From positions 116,684 through 180,683 of the forward strand of contig NZ_NFJU01000003.1 of the NCBI RefSeq assembly GCF_002160025.1: a stretch of 64,000 bases of DNA, in the 5' to 3' direction. The DNA comes from Anaeromassilibacillus sp. An200 (GTDB lineage: Bacteria; Bacillota; Clostridia; Oscillospirales; Acutalibacteraceae). A model generated the notes under the pieces. That model was not told where the DNA came from and searched no databases. It worked only from the letters and a program-made list of their open reading frames with translations. Position numbers and translations under genes: made by a program. Shown here piece by piece: positions 27,907 to 36,413 of the stretch (within the stretch, counting starts at the first letter, position 1; every line of letters begins with the position of its first letter).

Positions 27907-28818
27907 ATGTTTGGGTATGTCCGACCTTGGAAGCCGGAGCTGCTTGTGAAGGAATGGGAACAGTACAGAGCCGTTTACTGCGGTCTGTGCCGCCGTTTGG
28001 GAGAAACCTGCGGAGCGATTTCCCGACTTTCTCTCAGCTATGACGGAACCTTTCTTGCCATGCTTTTGCTGGGGATTGAGGGAGGCTGTACCGGTTTTGA
28101 GCAGAAACGCTGTGTGGTAAATCCCGTAAAACGCTGCGGTTTCTGTCAGACGCGGGGAGACTCGCTGGATGTGGCAGCCGCGCTCACGGTGATTCTTGCC
28201 TGGTATAAGCTCCGGGATGACCGAAAGGACGAAGGAGCGGGCAAAAAAGTGCGATCCGCGCTTTTGACGCCGCTGGCATCGCCTGGGTATCGCCGGGCGA
28301 AAAGGAGATTCTCCCATCTGGAGGAGCTTGCGGCCGCTTATCTTAAAGCACAGGACAAAGCGGAGCAGGATCCGGAAGCAGGGCTGGATGCCTGCGCGGA
28401 TCCGACGGCTCATCTTCTGGAAGAAGCTTTGGTGTACGCTGTGTTCCGCGGGAAAACGGAGGATGCCGTGTCGGGCCGTGTTTTGCGGCAGCTGGGGTAT
28501 CATCTGGGCCGCTGGATTTACCTGATGGACGCGGCGGATGACTGGAAGGACGATCTGCGCCGCGGATCGTTCAACCCCTTTGTTCGGAAGTTTTCCCTTG
28601 CGGGAACTTTGGACGAGGACCAGGCAGTCCGCCTGCGTGATTACGCCAACGAAACGCTGAACATGTCCATGGCCCAGCTGAACACGTCATTTGCGCTGCT
28701 GGAACTTCAACAGTTTGAATCTATCCTGCGCAACATTATCACACAGGGAATGCCGCAGATGCAGCGGCAAATTTTGTATCAGGAAAAGAAGGAGAATGGC
28801 AATGTCGGATCCGTATAA
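27907..28818 (+). CDS. DUF5685-family protein
   Basis: Member of an uncharacterised family common in Clostridia. At 303 residues it is mostly helical. It begins [19 protein letters not shown] and has paired cysteines in [17 protein letters not shown] near residues 25-35 and [15 protein letters not shown] near 75, perhaps a metal site. [12 protein letters not shown] near residue 205 resembles the acidic helix motif of polyprenyl-synthase-like folds, but this is only a resemblance. Its 3' end overlaps the J-domain gene by 17 bases, so the two products are probably made together. Confidence 0.8.
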   Translation: MFGYVRPWKPELLVKEWEQYRAVYCGLCRRLGETCGAISRLSLSYDGTFLAMLLLGIEGGCTGFEQKRCVVNPVKRCGFCQTRGDSLDVAAALTVILAWYKLRDDRKDEGAGKKVRSALLTPLASPGYRRAKRRFSHLEELAAAYLKAQDKAEQDPEAGLDACADPTAHLLEEALVYAVFRGKTEDAVSGRVLRQLGYHLGRWIYLMDAADDWKDDLRRGSFNPFVRKFSLAGTLDEDQAVRLRDYANETLNMSMAQLNTSFALLELQQFESILRNIITQGMPQMQRQILYQEKKENGNVGSV

Positions 28819-29458
28819 GGTGCTGGGTGTTTCCCCTACTGCGACAGATGACGAGGTGAAAGCCGCGTATCGGGAGCTGGCTAAGAAATACCACCCCGAT
28901 AATTATGCGAACAGTCCTCTGGAGGATCTGGCAACGGAGAAAATGAAAGAGGTCAACGAAGCGTATGACCAGGTGATGGCGGAACGCAGAAAACGGCCTC
29001 AGGGGAATCCGGGAACTTATCAGGCAGGGGGCTACCAGAACGGCGGCTATCAAAACAGCTCCGCTGGCGGATACTCCAATTACAGCGGTTCCTCCTTCCG
29101 CGATGTGCGCAGCCTGATCATGAACGGCCGAATCGCGGATGCCGAGCAGATCCTGAACGGAGTCCCTTCCGATGGGCGAAGCGCCGAGTGGTATTTTCTC
29201 AAAGGAACGGTTTTGTATAAACGCGGCTGGCTGGATGAGGCATATAATCATTTCTCCCGCGCCTCGCAGATGGAGCCGGGCAACATGGAATATCGTTCGG
29301 CCATGAATCAGGTGATGAACCAGCGCAGCGGCGGCTACGGCGGCTATCAGCCCGGAGGGCAGATGGGCGGCTGTTCTGCCTGTGATGTCTGTCAAGGGCT
29401 GATTTGCGCGGATTGCTGCTGTGAATGTATGGGCGGTGACTTGATTTCATGTTGCTGA
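28802..29458 (+). CDS. J-domain protein with cysteine-rich tail
   Basis: Residues 1-70 form a DnaJ-like J domain ([17 protein letters not shown], then KKYHPDNY with the HPD motif). This would stimulate an Hsp70 ATPase. A Gly/Tyr/Asn-rich linker (about 80-105) and TPR-like helices ([19 protein letters not shown]) follow. The last 30 residues hold a cluster of cysteines ([17 protein letters not shown], ending SCC). The zinc-finger domain of classical DnaJ is absent, so this is a type III J protein. ATG 28802 follows AAGAAGGAG. It overlaps both neighbours. Confidence 0.85.
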   Translation: MSDPYKVLGVSPTATDDEVKAAYRELAKKYHPDNYANSPLEDLATEKMKEVNEAYDQVMAERRKRPQGNPGTYQAGGYQNGGYQNSSAGGYSNYSGSSFRDVRSLIMNGRIADAEQILNGVPSDGRSAEWYFLKGTVLYKRGWLDEAYNHFSRASQMEPGNMEYRSAMNQVMNQRSGGYGGYQPGGQMGGCSACDVCQGLICADCCCECMGGDLISCC

Positions 29459-29991
29459 AGCAGGGAGAAAAAATAGCCTTCTGCGGAGTGCTGTGTGCTT
29501 TGTCCGCTGTCTTTGTGGTCGGTGCAGGCCTGTTTCCCACCATGACTTATGCGCTCCCGGCGATTGCCGGAGTCCTGTTGGTGGCAGCTGTGATGGAACT
29601 GGGGAAGAAGTGGGCTTTTTTCAGTTATGTGGTGGTAGGGCTTCTTTCGCTCCTTCTGGGAACAGACAAGGAAGCGGCCTGCTTCTTCTGTCTGTTTTTT
29701 GGATATTATCCTACGCTGAAATCTCTGCTCGATCCCCTGCGCAGCCGGGTGATTCAGTGGCTGCTCAAGCTTCTGGTGTTCAATGCGGCCGCTGTTTTGC
29801 TGTATCTGATTGCGGTTTATCTTCTCGGTTTGCCGCAGGAGTCCTTCTCTGTGGCCGGAATACGGGGGGAATGGCTGCTTCTGCTGGCCGGAAATGCGGT
29901 GTTTATCTTGTATGATAGGGCCATTGGCGGTGTGGCGGTCTTTTATTGGAGCAGACTTCATCCCGTGGTTGCCCGAATTTTTCGAAAGTAA
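29449..29991 (+). CDS. Unknown integral membrane protein, 180 residues
   Basis: Five or six hydrophobic segments cover most of the protein, and charged residues are few ([16 protein letters not shown] at the C-terminus). It begins [21 protein letters not shown], resembling the start of small multipass transporter-like proteins of Firmicutes. I cannot assign a family. The ATG overlaps the stop of the J-domain gene. A terminator follows at once, so DUF5685, the J-protein and this protein form a three-gene unit. Confidence 0.75.
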   Translation: MLLKQGEKIAFCGVLCALSAVFVVGAGLFPTMTYALPAIAGVLLVAAVMELGKKWAFFSYVVVGLLSLLLGTDKEAACFFCLFFGYYPTLKSLLDPLRSRVIQWLLKLLVFNAAAVLLYLIAVYLLGLPQESFSVAGIRGEWLLLLAGNAVFILYDRAIGGVAVFYWSRLHPVVARIFRK

Positions 29992-30003
29992 GCTGTTTGA
30001 GGT

Positions 30004-30031
30004 GCAGAGGCTGCGGCCTCTGCTTTCTTTT
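30004..30031 (+). terminator. Terminator after the membrane-protein gene
   Basis: GCAGAGGC and GCCTCTGC, a perfect 8-bp stem with loop TGCG, then TTTCTTTT. Confidence 0.85.
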
Positions 30032-30048
30032 GTCAAAAGAAAAAGAAC

Positions 30049-30077
30049 TTGATTTTCGCGAAAAAACTATTTAATAT
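30049..30077 (+). promoter_or_regulatory. Promoter of the RpiR-type regulator operon
   Basis: TTGATT, 17-base spacer, TAATAT, giving a leader of about 100 bases. Confidence 0.6.
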
Positions 30078-30092
30078 TGTAGTGAAAAGCTT

Positions 30093-30132
30093 TTCGCGGC
30101 GTCCGGGCGGCTTTGGATCCGGACGCCGCGAA
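30093..30132 (+). promoter_or_regulatory. Large hairpin in the leader of the RpiR-type operon
   Basis: A perfect 14-bp inverted repeat (30093-30106 with 30119-30132, core GCGGCGTCCGG) with a 12-base loop. It is followed by CTTTCTGTTT rather than a clean T-run. It may be a partial terminator or a 5' stabilising stem. Confidence 0.6.
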
Positions 30133-30182
30133 GCGGCTTTCTGTTTGTACGCACAGAAATCAGCAGGGGATGAAATGCAGGA

Positions 30183-31064
30183 ATGAATAATTTACTGACG
30201 GTTCGGATCCAGAATAACATGGCAACCTTTTCCAAAGGGCAGCGATTGATTGCGAAATATATTATGGAACACTACGATCGTGTGGCCTTTATGACAGCGT
30301 CGCGTCTTGGAGCGACGGTGGGCGTCAGCGAATCGACCGTAGTGCGGTTTGCCACCGAGATCGGATACACCGGATACCCGGAGCTGCAGCAGGCGATGCA
30401 GGAAATGATCCGCAACAAACTGACCAGCGTGCAGCGAATGGAGGTGACGGCGAACCGGATTGGCTCCAACGATATCCTGGACTCCGTGTTTACACAGGAC
30501 ATGGATATCATCCGGCGCACGATGGAGGAAACCTCCCACGAGAATTTTTATGCCGCCGCGGAGGCGATCTCCAATGCGAAACGGGTGTACATTATGGGAG
30601 CGCGCAGTTCGCTTGCGCTTGCCACATTCATTTCTTATTATCTCAAGCTCTTACTCGAAAACGTGATTCTGGTGCAGTCCACCAGTGAGGCGGAAATCTT
30701 TGAGCAGATGATCCGCATCGACGAGGGCGACGTGGTGATCGGCATCAGCTTTCCCCGGTATTCCCGCAAGGCGGTCAAGGCATTGAATTTTGCCCGCAAA
30801 AGCGGTGCGAAGGTGGTTGCCATCACCGACAGCTCGCTTTCTCCGCTGGCAGAGCCGGCCGATTATCTTCTGCTGGCGCGCAGTGATATCGCCTCCATCG
30901 TGGATTCCCTGTGCGCGCCGCTGAGCCTGATCAATGCCCTGATTGTGACCATCGCGATGAAGCGCAAGCAGAACGCGGAGGAAACCTTTACCAAGCTGGA
31001 GCATCTTTGGGACGAATACAACGTATACGAAAAGGTGGATGAAAAGAGCGAGCATGAGTCTTGA
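30183..31064 (+). CDS. MurR/RpiR-family transcriptional regulator
   Basis: Helix-turn-helix domain at residues 1-80 (SRLGATVGVSESTVVRFATEIGYTGYPELQ) and a sugar-isomerase (SIS) domain at about 120-260 with IMGARSSLALA and the SxS-like QSTSEAEIFEQM. Regulators of this family bind phosphosugars and control sugar or cell-wall-sugar catabolism. No sugar genes are adjacent here, so its regulon cannot be told. It overlaps the next gene by 11 bases and may be co-transcribed with cmk and ispH-rpsA. Confidence 0.88.
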   Translation: MNNLLTVRIQNNMATFSKGQRLIAKYIMEHYDRVAFMTASRLGATVGVSESTVVRFATEIGYTGYPELQQAMQEMIRNKLTSVQRMEVTANRIGSNDILDSVFTQDMDIIRRTMEETSHENFYAAAEAISNAKRVYIMGARSSLALATFISYYLKLLLENVILVQSTSEAEIFEQMIRIDEGDVVIGISFPRYSRKAVKALNFARKSGAKVVAITDSSLSPLAEPADYLLLARSDIASIVDSLCAPLSLINALIVTIAMKRKQNAEETFTKLEHLWDEYNVYEKVDEKSEHES

Positions 31065-32316
31065 TCTGATAGTGGCCGGGGGCGGCGCGGCTGGAATGAT
31101 GGCTGCCGGACGGGCGGCGGAGCTGGGCTGCTCCGTTTGTCTGCTGGAAAAAAACGATCGGCTGGGGCGGAAAATCAATATCACCGGCAAAGGCCGCTGT
31201 AATCTGACAAATAACTGCTCCGTGCAGGAGCTTATTGCCTCCGTCCCGTCCAACGGACGCTTTCTGTACGGCGCGGTTTCTGCGTTTACACCGCAGGATG
31301 TCATGGCCTTTTTTGAGGAGTTGGGAGTCCCGGTCAAAACAGAGCGCGGGAATCGGGTGTTTCCGGTTTCGGAGCATGCTTCCGATGTGTCCGCCGCATT
31401 GGAGGGATGGCTGCGCAAAAACGGCTGTCAGGTGCGCCATGCCGCTGTGCGGGATCTTCTTCTGGAGGATGGCTGTGCTGTGGGCGTCCGCCTGGAAAAC
31501 GGAGAGGAGCTGCGTGCGGGTGCTGTCTTGATAGCCTGCGGCGGTGCGTCCTATCCGGGTACCGGTTCGACCGGGGACGGATACCGGCTGGCAGAGCAGG
31601 CAGGCCATGCCGTAACACCCCTGCGTCCATCTCTTGTCCCGCTGGTGGAAGAGGGCGATCTGTGCCGCGAGATGATGGGCCTTTCCCTGCGGAACATCAG
31701 TTTGTCTGTATGGGACAGAAAGAAGAAAAAAGAAGTCTATTCCGATTTTGGAGAGCTTTTGTTTACACATTTCGGACTGTCTGGCCCAGTGATTCTGAGC
31801 GCCAGCAGCCATATGCGGGAGATGGAGGCGGGGCGGTACGAGATTCGTATCGATCTCAAGCCGGCTTTAACGCCCGAACAGCTTGACGCCCGGCTTCAGC
31901 GCGATTTTTCCGAAAACAGGAACCGGGATTTTGCCAATTCCCTCGGAGCGCTGCTGCCGCGCAAGCTGATCCCCGTTGTGGTGCGCCGATCGGGGATCGA
32001 GCCGGATCGCAAATGCAATGCGATTACCCGGGAAATGCGCTGGGAATTTCTGCGGCTGCTGAAAAGCTTCTCCGTGGAGATCAGGGGATTCCGTCCTCTC
32101 GCGGAGGCGATTGTCACCTCGGGCGGCGTCAGCGTGAAGGAGTTGAACCCCAAAACAATGGAATCCAGGCTTGTGCCGAATCTGTTTTTTGCAGGCGAGG
32201 TGATCGACGTGGACGCATACACCGGCGGTTTCAATTTGCAGATTGCTTTTTCCACAGGACGGGCTGCGGCGGAGGCCATTGCATCACGAGCAAAAAAAGG
32301 AGGAATTCTGCAATGA
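31054..32316 (+). CDS. HI0933-family NAD(P)/FAD-dependent oxidoreductase
   Basis: Flavoprotein of the BaiN/HI0933 group. The FAD-binding GGGAAGMMAAGRAAELG is at the N-terminus, GRKINITGKGRCNLTNN near residue 45 is the family signature, and YTGGFNLQIAFSTGRAAAEA closes the FAD domain near 400. ATG 31054 (MSLDLIVAGGG) is preferred; ATG 31039 is in frame but lies directly against an AAGGTGG. The physiological substrate is not known for most members. It ends in an ATGA overlap with cmk, as often seen in Clostridia. Confidence 0.88.
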   Translation: MSLDLIVAGGGAAGMMAAGRAAELGCSVCLLEKNDRLGRKINITGKGRCNLTNNCSVQELIASVPSNGRFLYGAVSAFTPQDVMAFFEELGVPVKTERGNRVFPVSEHASDVSAALEGWLRKNGCQVRHAAVRDLLLEDGCAVGVRLENGEELRAGAVLIACGGASYPGTGSTGDGYRLAEQAGHAVTPLRPSLVPLVEEGDLCREMMGLSLRNISLSVWDRKKKKEVYSDFGELLFTHFGLSGPVILSASSHMREMEAGRYEIRIDLKPALTPEQLDARLQRDFSENRNRDFANSLGALLPRKLIPVVVRRSGIEPDRKCNAITREMRWEFLRLLKSFSVEIRGFRPLAEAIVTSGGVSVKELNPKTMESRLVPNLFFAGEVIDVDAYTGGFNLQIAFSTGRAAAEAIASRAKKGGILQ

Positions 32317-32978
32317 CTGCAGTTGCGATTGATGGGCCCGCCGGTGCGGGAAAAAGCACTGCCGCGCGTGCCGCGGCAAAACGGCTGGGATTTGTTTATG
32401 TGGATACGGGGGCGATGTACCGTGCGGTGGGCTGCCGGATGCGCGCTTTAGGGATCGCTGCCGGGGAGGTCGAGCGGGTTGAACAGGCATTGGAAGGCCT
32501 TGAAGTCACGATCCGCTTTTCAAACGGGGAGCAGCGTGTGCTGGTCAATGGGGAGGATGTGACGGGGAGCATCCGTACCCCCGATGCTTCCCGCGCGGCT
32601 TCGGAGTTTTCCGCTCTGCCCTGCGTGCGCCGCTTCCTCTTTGATTTGCAGCAGGATCTGGCGAAGAAGAACAGCGTCATCATGGATGGACGTGATATCG
32701 GCACGGTGGTCCTGCCCTGGGCGCAGGTCAAAATCTTTCTGACGGCTTCCCCGGAGGAGCGTGCCCGCCGCCGCTTTGAAGAGTTGAAAGCCAAGGGCGA
32801 GGAGGTCTCCTATGACGAGATCCTGTCCGATATGAAGGAGCGCGATTATCAGGATTCCCACCGGGAAATTGCCCCTCTGCGCCCCGCAGAGGACGCTGTT
32901 CTGCTGGACAGCACCGGTCTGACTCTGGATGAGGTGGTGGAACGAATTGCCTCTCTGGTGGAAGCAAAGAGGGGGTGA
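32313..32978 (+). CDS. cmk: Cytidylate kinase
   Basis: Phosphorylates CMP and dCMP. The P-loop is AIDGPAGAGKSTAARA at residues 5-20. DTGAMYRAVG near 35, VIMDGRDIGTVVLP near 128 and the lid region RARRRFEELKAKGE near 155 are canonical. ATG 32313 overlaps the previous stop and is preceded by AAAGGAGGAATTCTG. It is 221 residues, a normal length. The gene lies in the conserved cmk-plsC-ispH/rpsA neighbourhood. Confidence 0.95.
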   Translation: MTAVAIDGPAGAGKSTAARAAAKRLGFVYVDTGAMYRAVGCRMRALGIAAGEVERVEQALEGLEVTIRFSNGEQRVLVNGEDVTGSIRTPDASRAASEFSALPCVRRFLFDLQQDLAKKNSVIMDGRDIGTVVLPWAQVKIFLTASPEERARRRFEELKAKGEEVSYDEILSDMKERDYQDSHREIAPLRPAEDAVLLDSTGLTLDEVVERIASLVEAKRG

Positions 32979-32982
32979 GAAA

Positions 32983-33615
32983 ATGAAGAGAAAAAAGACC
33001 CCGCTTTACGCTTTCGGAAAAGTTGTGGCACAGCCGGTTGTCTGGCCTTTTATCCCATATACCGTCAAAAATTGGGAAAACATACCGCAGGACAGGAATT
33101 TCATTCTCTGCGCCAATCATCTCGCCATTTCCGATCCGCTCCGTCTGGCCAGTATCGAGAAGCGCCAGATTTTCTTTCTCTCCAAAGCCGAGCTGTTTCA
33201 AAATAAACCGCTGGCCTGGCTGCTCCGCTCGCTCGGCTGTATTCCGGTGCAGCGCGGGCGCGGGGACGTTGGAGCGATTGACCATGCGGGAGAGGTTCTG
33301 CGCCGTGGGGATATTGTAGGGATTTTCATTGAGGGAACGCGCTCCCGCAGCGGTGAGCTGGGACAGCCGAAAGCAGGCGCTGTTATGCTGGCGCATCAGC
33401 ATCAGGTTCCCATCCTACCGGTGTGCATCACGCCTGTTGGAAGCAAGCTTCCGAAGCTGTTTCACCGTGTGGTCATTTCCTACGGCAAGCTGATAGAGCC
33501 GCAGGAATTGGGCATCCATGAAGGCAAGGGTGCGGAATATCGCAACGCCAGCCGTTTGGTAATGGGGGAAATTTCAAAGCTTCGGGAACGGGATTTGAAG
33601 GAAATGAACGGATGA
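32983..33615 (+). CDS. plsC: 1-acyl-sn-glycerol-3-phosphate acyltransferase (first of two)
   Basis: Adds the second acyl chain to lysophosphatidate at the membrane. The catalytic CANHLAISDP (HX4D) is near residue 43, FLSKAELF near 65, and FIEGTRSRSGEL near 116 is the substrate-binding motif. ATG 32983 follows GGGGGTGAG. At 210 residues it is typical. The next gene is a second enzyme of the same family; which one is the main PlsC cannot be told from sequence alone. Confidence 0.9.
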   Translation: MKRKKTPLYAFGKVVAQPVVWPFIPYTVKNWENIPQDRNFILCANHLAISDPLRLASIEKRQIFFLSKAELFQNKPLAWLLRSLGCIPVQRGRGDVGAIDHAGEVLRRGDIVGIFIEGTRSRSGELGQPKAGAVMLAHQHQVPILPVCITPVGSKLPKLFHRVVISYGKLIEPQELGIHEGKGAEYRNASRLVMGEISKLRERDLKEMNG

Positions 33616-34217
33616 AGCTCTATTTTGTCCTGCTTCGTTTGCTGGGGCCGCTGGCTCGCCTGATATTTCGGGTGGAATACCGGGGGACAGAGCATATCCC
33701 GCGTGACGGGGCGCTGATTGTGTGCGCCAACCACCGATCGGTGATCGATCCGCTTCTGCTTGCCGTCCCTTTCCGCCGCCCGATTCGTTATATGGCAAAG
33801 TCGGAGCTTTTCGAGGATCACGGCCGTCTGGCGGCGTGGTTTCTGCATGCTATGGGAGCATTCCCTGTTCAGCGTGACAAGGGCGATGCGGGCTCCGTGC
33901 GTACGGCGCTCGAGGTTTTGGAAAAGGGTGAGGTGCTGGGGATTTTTCCGCAGGGCCGCGTCATCTTTGATAACTCTCCCTTTCAGCCGAAGGCGGGGTT
34001 TGCTCTTCTTGCGGAGAAGTCCGGCGCGCCTGTGCTTCCTGTGAGCATTTACTGCCGTGGAGAGCTGCTGCGGCTGCGCAGTCATGTTACCGTCCGATTC
34101 GGCGATCCAATCCCTGCTTCAGCGCTCTTTTCAGCACAGGGAGAGCGCAGCGGCCTGCGGCGCGCTGCGGCAAGATTGTCCCAGGAAATCAACGGAATGT
34201 TGGAGGAAAAGCATTGA
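33612..34217 (+). CDS. Lysophospholipid acyltransferase family protein (second of two)
   Basis: PlsC-type acyltransferase: CANHRSVIDPLLL (HX4D) near residue 37, MAKSELFEDHG near 60 and IFPQGRVIFDN near 115. In the third motif, FPQGRV replaces the more usual PEGTRS, so its acceptor may differ from that of the upstream copy. The ATG overlaps the first copy's stop (ATGA), and its own stop overlaps the TTG start of ispH-rpsA. Length 201. Confidence 0.87.
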   Translation: MKLYFVLLRLLGPLARLIFRVEYRGTEHIPRDGALIVCANHRSVIDPLLLAVPFRRPIRYMAKSELFEDHGRLAAWFLHAMGAFPVQRDKGDAGSVRTALEVLEKGEVLGIFPQGRVIFDNSPFQPKAGFALLAEKSGAPVLPVSIYCRGELLRLRSHVTVRFGDPIPASALFSAQGERSGLRRAAARLSQEINGMLEEKH

Positions 34218-36181
34218 AGATTACAGTGGCGAAAACGGCGGGTTTCTGCTTTGGGGTTAATCGTGCTGTTGAGACGGTGAACCGCCTGTTGGATGAGGGG
34301 GAGAAGGTGTGGACACTGGGTCCCATTATCCACAATCCGCAGACATTGGCTTCTTTGGAGGCGCGCGGGGTGCGAATCGCGCAGACGCCGGAGGAAGCGC
34401 GCGGCGGCGTGCTGGTGATCCGCTCCCATGGTGTGGCGCGCAGTGTGCTGGAGGAGGCGGAGCGCGGCGGCGTGCGGTATGTCGATGCGACCTGCCCGTT
34501 TGTGGCGAAGATCCACCGGATCGTCCAGCAGGCATCCGAGGAGGGACGCTTTGTTCTCATTGCGGGAGACAGGACGCACCCGGAGGTGCAGGGGATTGTG
34601 GGGCACTGCCGCGGCGGATGCTTTGTGTTTTCCGGGGTGCATGAGCTGGAAGAATTTACAAAAAACCATGAAGATTTGAGTAAAAATCCAGTTTGTGTTG
34701 TATCTCAGACGACTTTTTCTGTGGCAGAATGGAAAAATAGTTTGAAAATCGTAAATAAGGTATATACAAATGCCGCAATTTTTGATACAATATGTAATGC
34801 TACTGCAAATCGTCAATCGGAGGCGGAAGCCCTCTCCCGCACCTGTGATGCGATGGTGATTGTCGGAGGAAAGCAAAGCTCCAACACCGCGAAACTGTTT
34901 GACGTGTGCAGAAGGAATTGCGCTTCCTATTTTGTGGAGGACGCGCGGGAGCTTCCTCTTGAAGCGCTGCGGGGAGCGGATACCGTTGGCATCACTGCTG
35001 GTGCATCCACACCGGCAAGCATTATAAAGGAGGTACTTGTTACCATGACAGAAATCAAGGAAAATCAGGATCCCAATGTGATGGAGGATGGCGCCAGCTT
35101 TGAGGCGATGCTTGAAGAATCCCTCAAAAGTTTTAATACAGACGAAAAGGTTCGCGGTGTGGTTGTCAGTATTGCGCCCAATGAGGTCTATGTCGACGTC
35201 GGCAGAAAGCAGGCCGGTTTCATCCCGGTGGACGAGCTGTCCGCCGATCCGAACGTGAAGCCCGAGGACATCGTCAAGGTTGGCGACGAGATCGAGCTGC
35301 TGATTATGCGCACCAACGACCAGGAGGGCACGATCATGCTCTCCAAGAAGCGTCTGGACGCTGCGAAGGGCTGGGAGGCTGTTGCCGCCGCTGCTGAGGA
35401 CGGAACGATTCTCGACGGCACTGTGACCGAGATCCTGCCCAAGGGCGGCATCATCGCCGTGACGCACGGCGTGCGCGTCTTTATCCCTGCTTCCCAGGCG
35501 ACCGCTTCCCGCGGCGAGCCGCTGGAGGGCCTGCTGAAGAAGGACGTGCGTTTCCGCATCATTGAAGTCAACCGCGGCCGCCGCCGTGCGGTCGGTTCCA
35601 TCCGTTCCGTGCTGGCAGACGAGCGCAAGGCTCTGGCCGACAAGTTCTGGGAGACGGCTGAGGAAGGCAAGGAGTATACCGGTACGGTAAAGAGCCTGAC
35701 CTCCTATGGCGCGTTTGTGGACCTGGGCGGCATCGACGGCATGATCCACATCTCCGAGCTCTCCTGGGATCGCATTAAGCATCCGAGCGAGGTTGTGAAT
35801 GTGGGCGATACGGTTGAGGTTTATATCAAGGGCCTGGATCGCGAGAAGGGCAAGATTTCCCTGGGCTACAAGCGTCAGGAGGACAATCCGTGGGAGGTTC
35901 TGCGCCGTGAGTATCCTGTGGGCAGCGTGGTCGACGCGACTGTCGTGGGCATGACCACCTTCGGTGCCTTTGCGAGAATCATCCCCGGCATCGACGGCCT
36001 GATTCATATTTCTCAGATTGCGGATCACCGCATTGAGAAGCCCCAGGACGTGCTGAAGATTGGCGACGTTGTGAAGGTGAAGATCACCGAGATCGATTTC
36101 GAGAAGAAGCGCGTCAGCCTCTCCATCCGTGCTCTCCTGGAAGAGGAGTCTGCGGGCGCTGAGGATTCCGTGGAGGAGTAA
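34214..36181 (+). CDS. ispH: Fused HMBPP reductase (IspH) and ribosomal protein S1
   Basis: Residues 1-277 are IspH, the last MEP-pathway enzyme. The three 4Fe-4S cysteines are in [20 protein letters not shown] and [10 protein letters not shown], and HPEVQG is also present. From residue 278 ([11 protein letters not shown]) the protein is ribosomal protein S1 with four S1 RNA-binding domains (for example [20 protein letters not shown]). Such fusions are known in Clostridia. The start is TTG 34214, overlapping the previous stop. The S1 half uses a visibly stronger codon bias (CTG, AAG, GAG, CGC) than the IspH half. An internal ribosome site may also give free S1. Confidence 0.94.
   Translation: MKITVAKTAGFCFGVNRAVETVNRLLDEGEKVWTLGPIIHNPQTLASLEARGVRIAQTPEEARGGVLVIRSHGVARSVLEEAERGGVRYVDATCPFVAKIHRIVQQASEEGRFVLIAGDRTHPEVQGIVGHCRGGCFVFSGVHELEEFTKNHEDLSKNPVCVVSQTTFSVAEWKNSLKIVNKVYTNAAIFDTICNATANRQSEAEALSRTCDAMVIVGGKQSSNTAKLFDVCRRNCASYFVEDARELPLEALRGADTVGITAGASTPASIIKEVLVTMTEIKENQDPNVMEDGASFEAMLEESLKSFNTDEKVRGVVVSIAPNEVYVDVGRKQAGFIPVDELSADPNVKPEDIVKVGDEIELLIMRTNDQEGTIMLSKKRLDAAKGWEAVAAAAEDGTILDGTVTEILPKGGIIAVTHGVRVFIPASQATASRGEPLEGLLKKDVRFRIIEVNRGRRRAVGSIRSVLADERKALADKFWETAEEGKEYTGTVKSLTSYGAFVDLGGIDGMIHISELSWDRIKHPSEVVNVGDTVEVYIKGLDREKGKISLGYKRQEDNPWEVLRREYPVGSVVDATVVGMTTFGAFARIIPGIDGLIHISQIADHRIEKPQDVLKIGDVVKVKITEIDFEKKRVSLSIRALLEEESAGAEDSVEE
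34783..34791 (+). promoter_or_regulatory. Possible extended -10 promoter inside ispH
   Basis: TGATACAAT matches the TGnTATAAT form in an AT-rich patch about 250 bases before the internal S1 start. No good -35 is seen. Confidence 0.25.
35026..35047 (+). promoter_or_regulatory. Internal ribosome binding site and ATG at the IspH-S1 junction
   Basis: AAAGGAGGT at 35026-35034 stands 10 bases before an in-frame ATG at 35045, exactly where the S1 sequence starts. It would allow independent translation of a 378-residue S1. Confidence 0.65.
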
Positions 36182-36208
36182 TCTGCACCGGAAAACAGAT
36201 TGATACGG

Positions 36209-36242
36209 AAAAGCGGCAAGGCTATAGGCCTTGCCGCTTTTT
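36209..36242 (+). terminator. Terminator after ispH-rpsA
   Basis: AAGCGGCAAGGC pairs with GCCTTGCCGCTT (12 bp), followed by a T-run. Confidence 0.92.
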
Positions 36243-36291
36243 GCGATCTTGCAGAAGGATGAAAGTTTATAAGTTTTTTACAATTAAATAT

Positions 36292-36320
36292 TTGCATAAG
36301 AAACGAATATCATGTATAAT
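36292..36320 (+). promoter_or_regulatory. Promoter of the citrate synthase gene
   Basis: TTGCAT, 17-base spacer, perfect TATAAT; leader about 85 bases. Confidence 0.75.
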
Positions 36321-36413
36321 AAGTAACAAATATGTATGTAAGGAAGCGAACGCAGAAAGGCCTTTTGGCGAAATTTGAGTCAGGAGCGCCAAGGAAGAGA
36401 GGAGAGAAACAGT

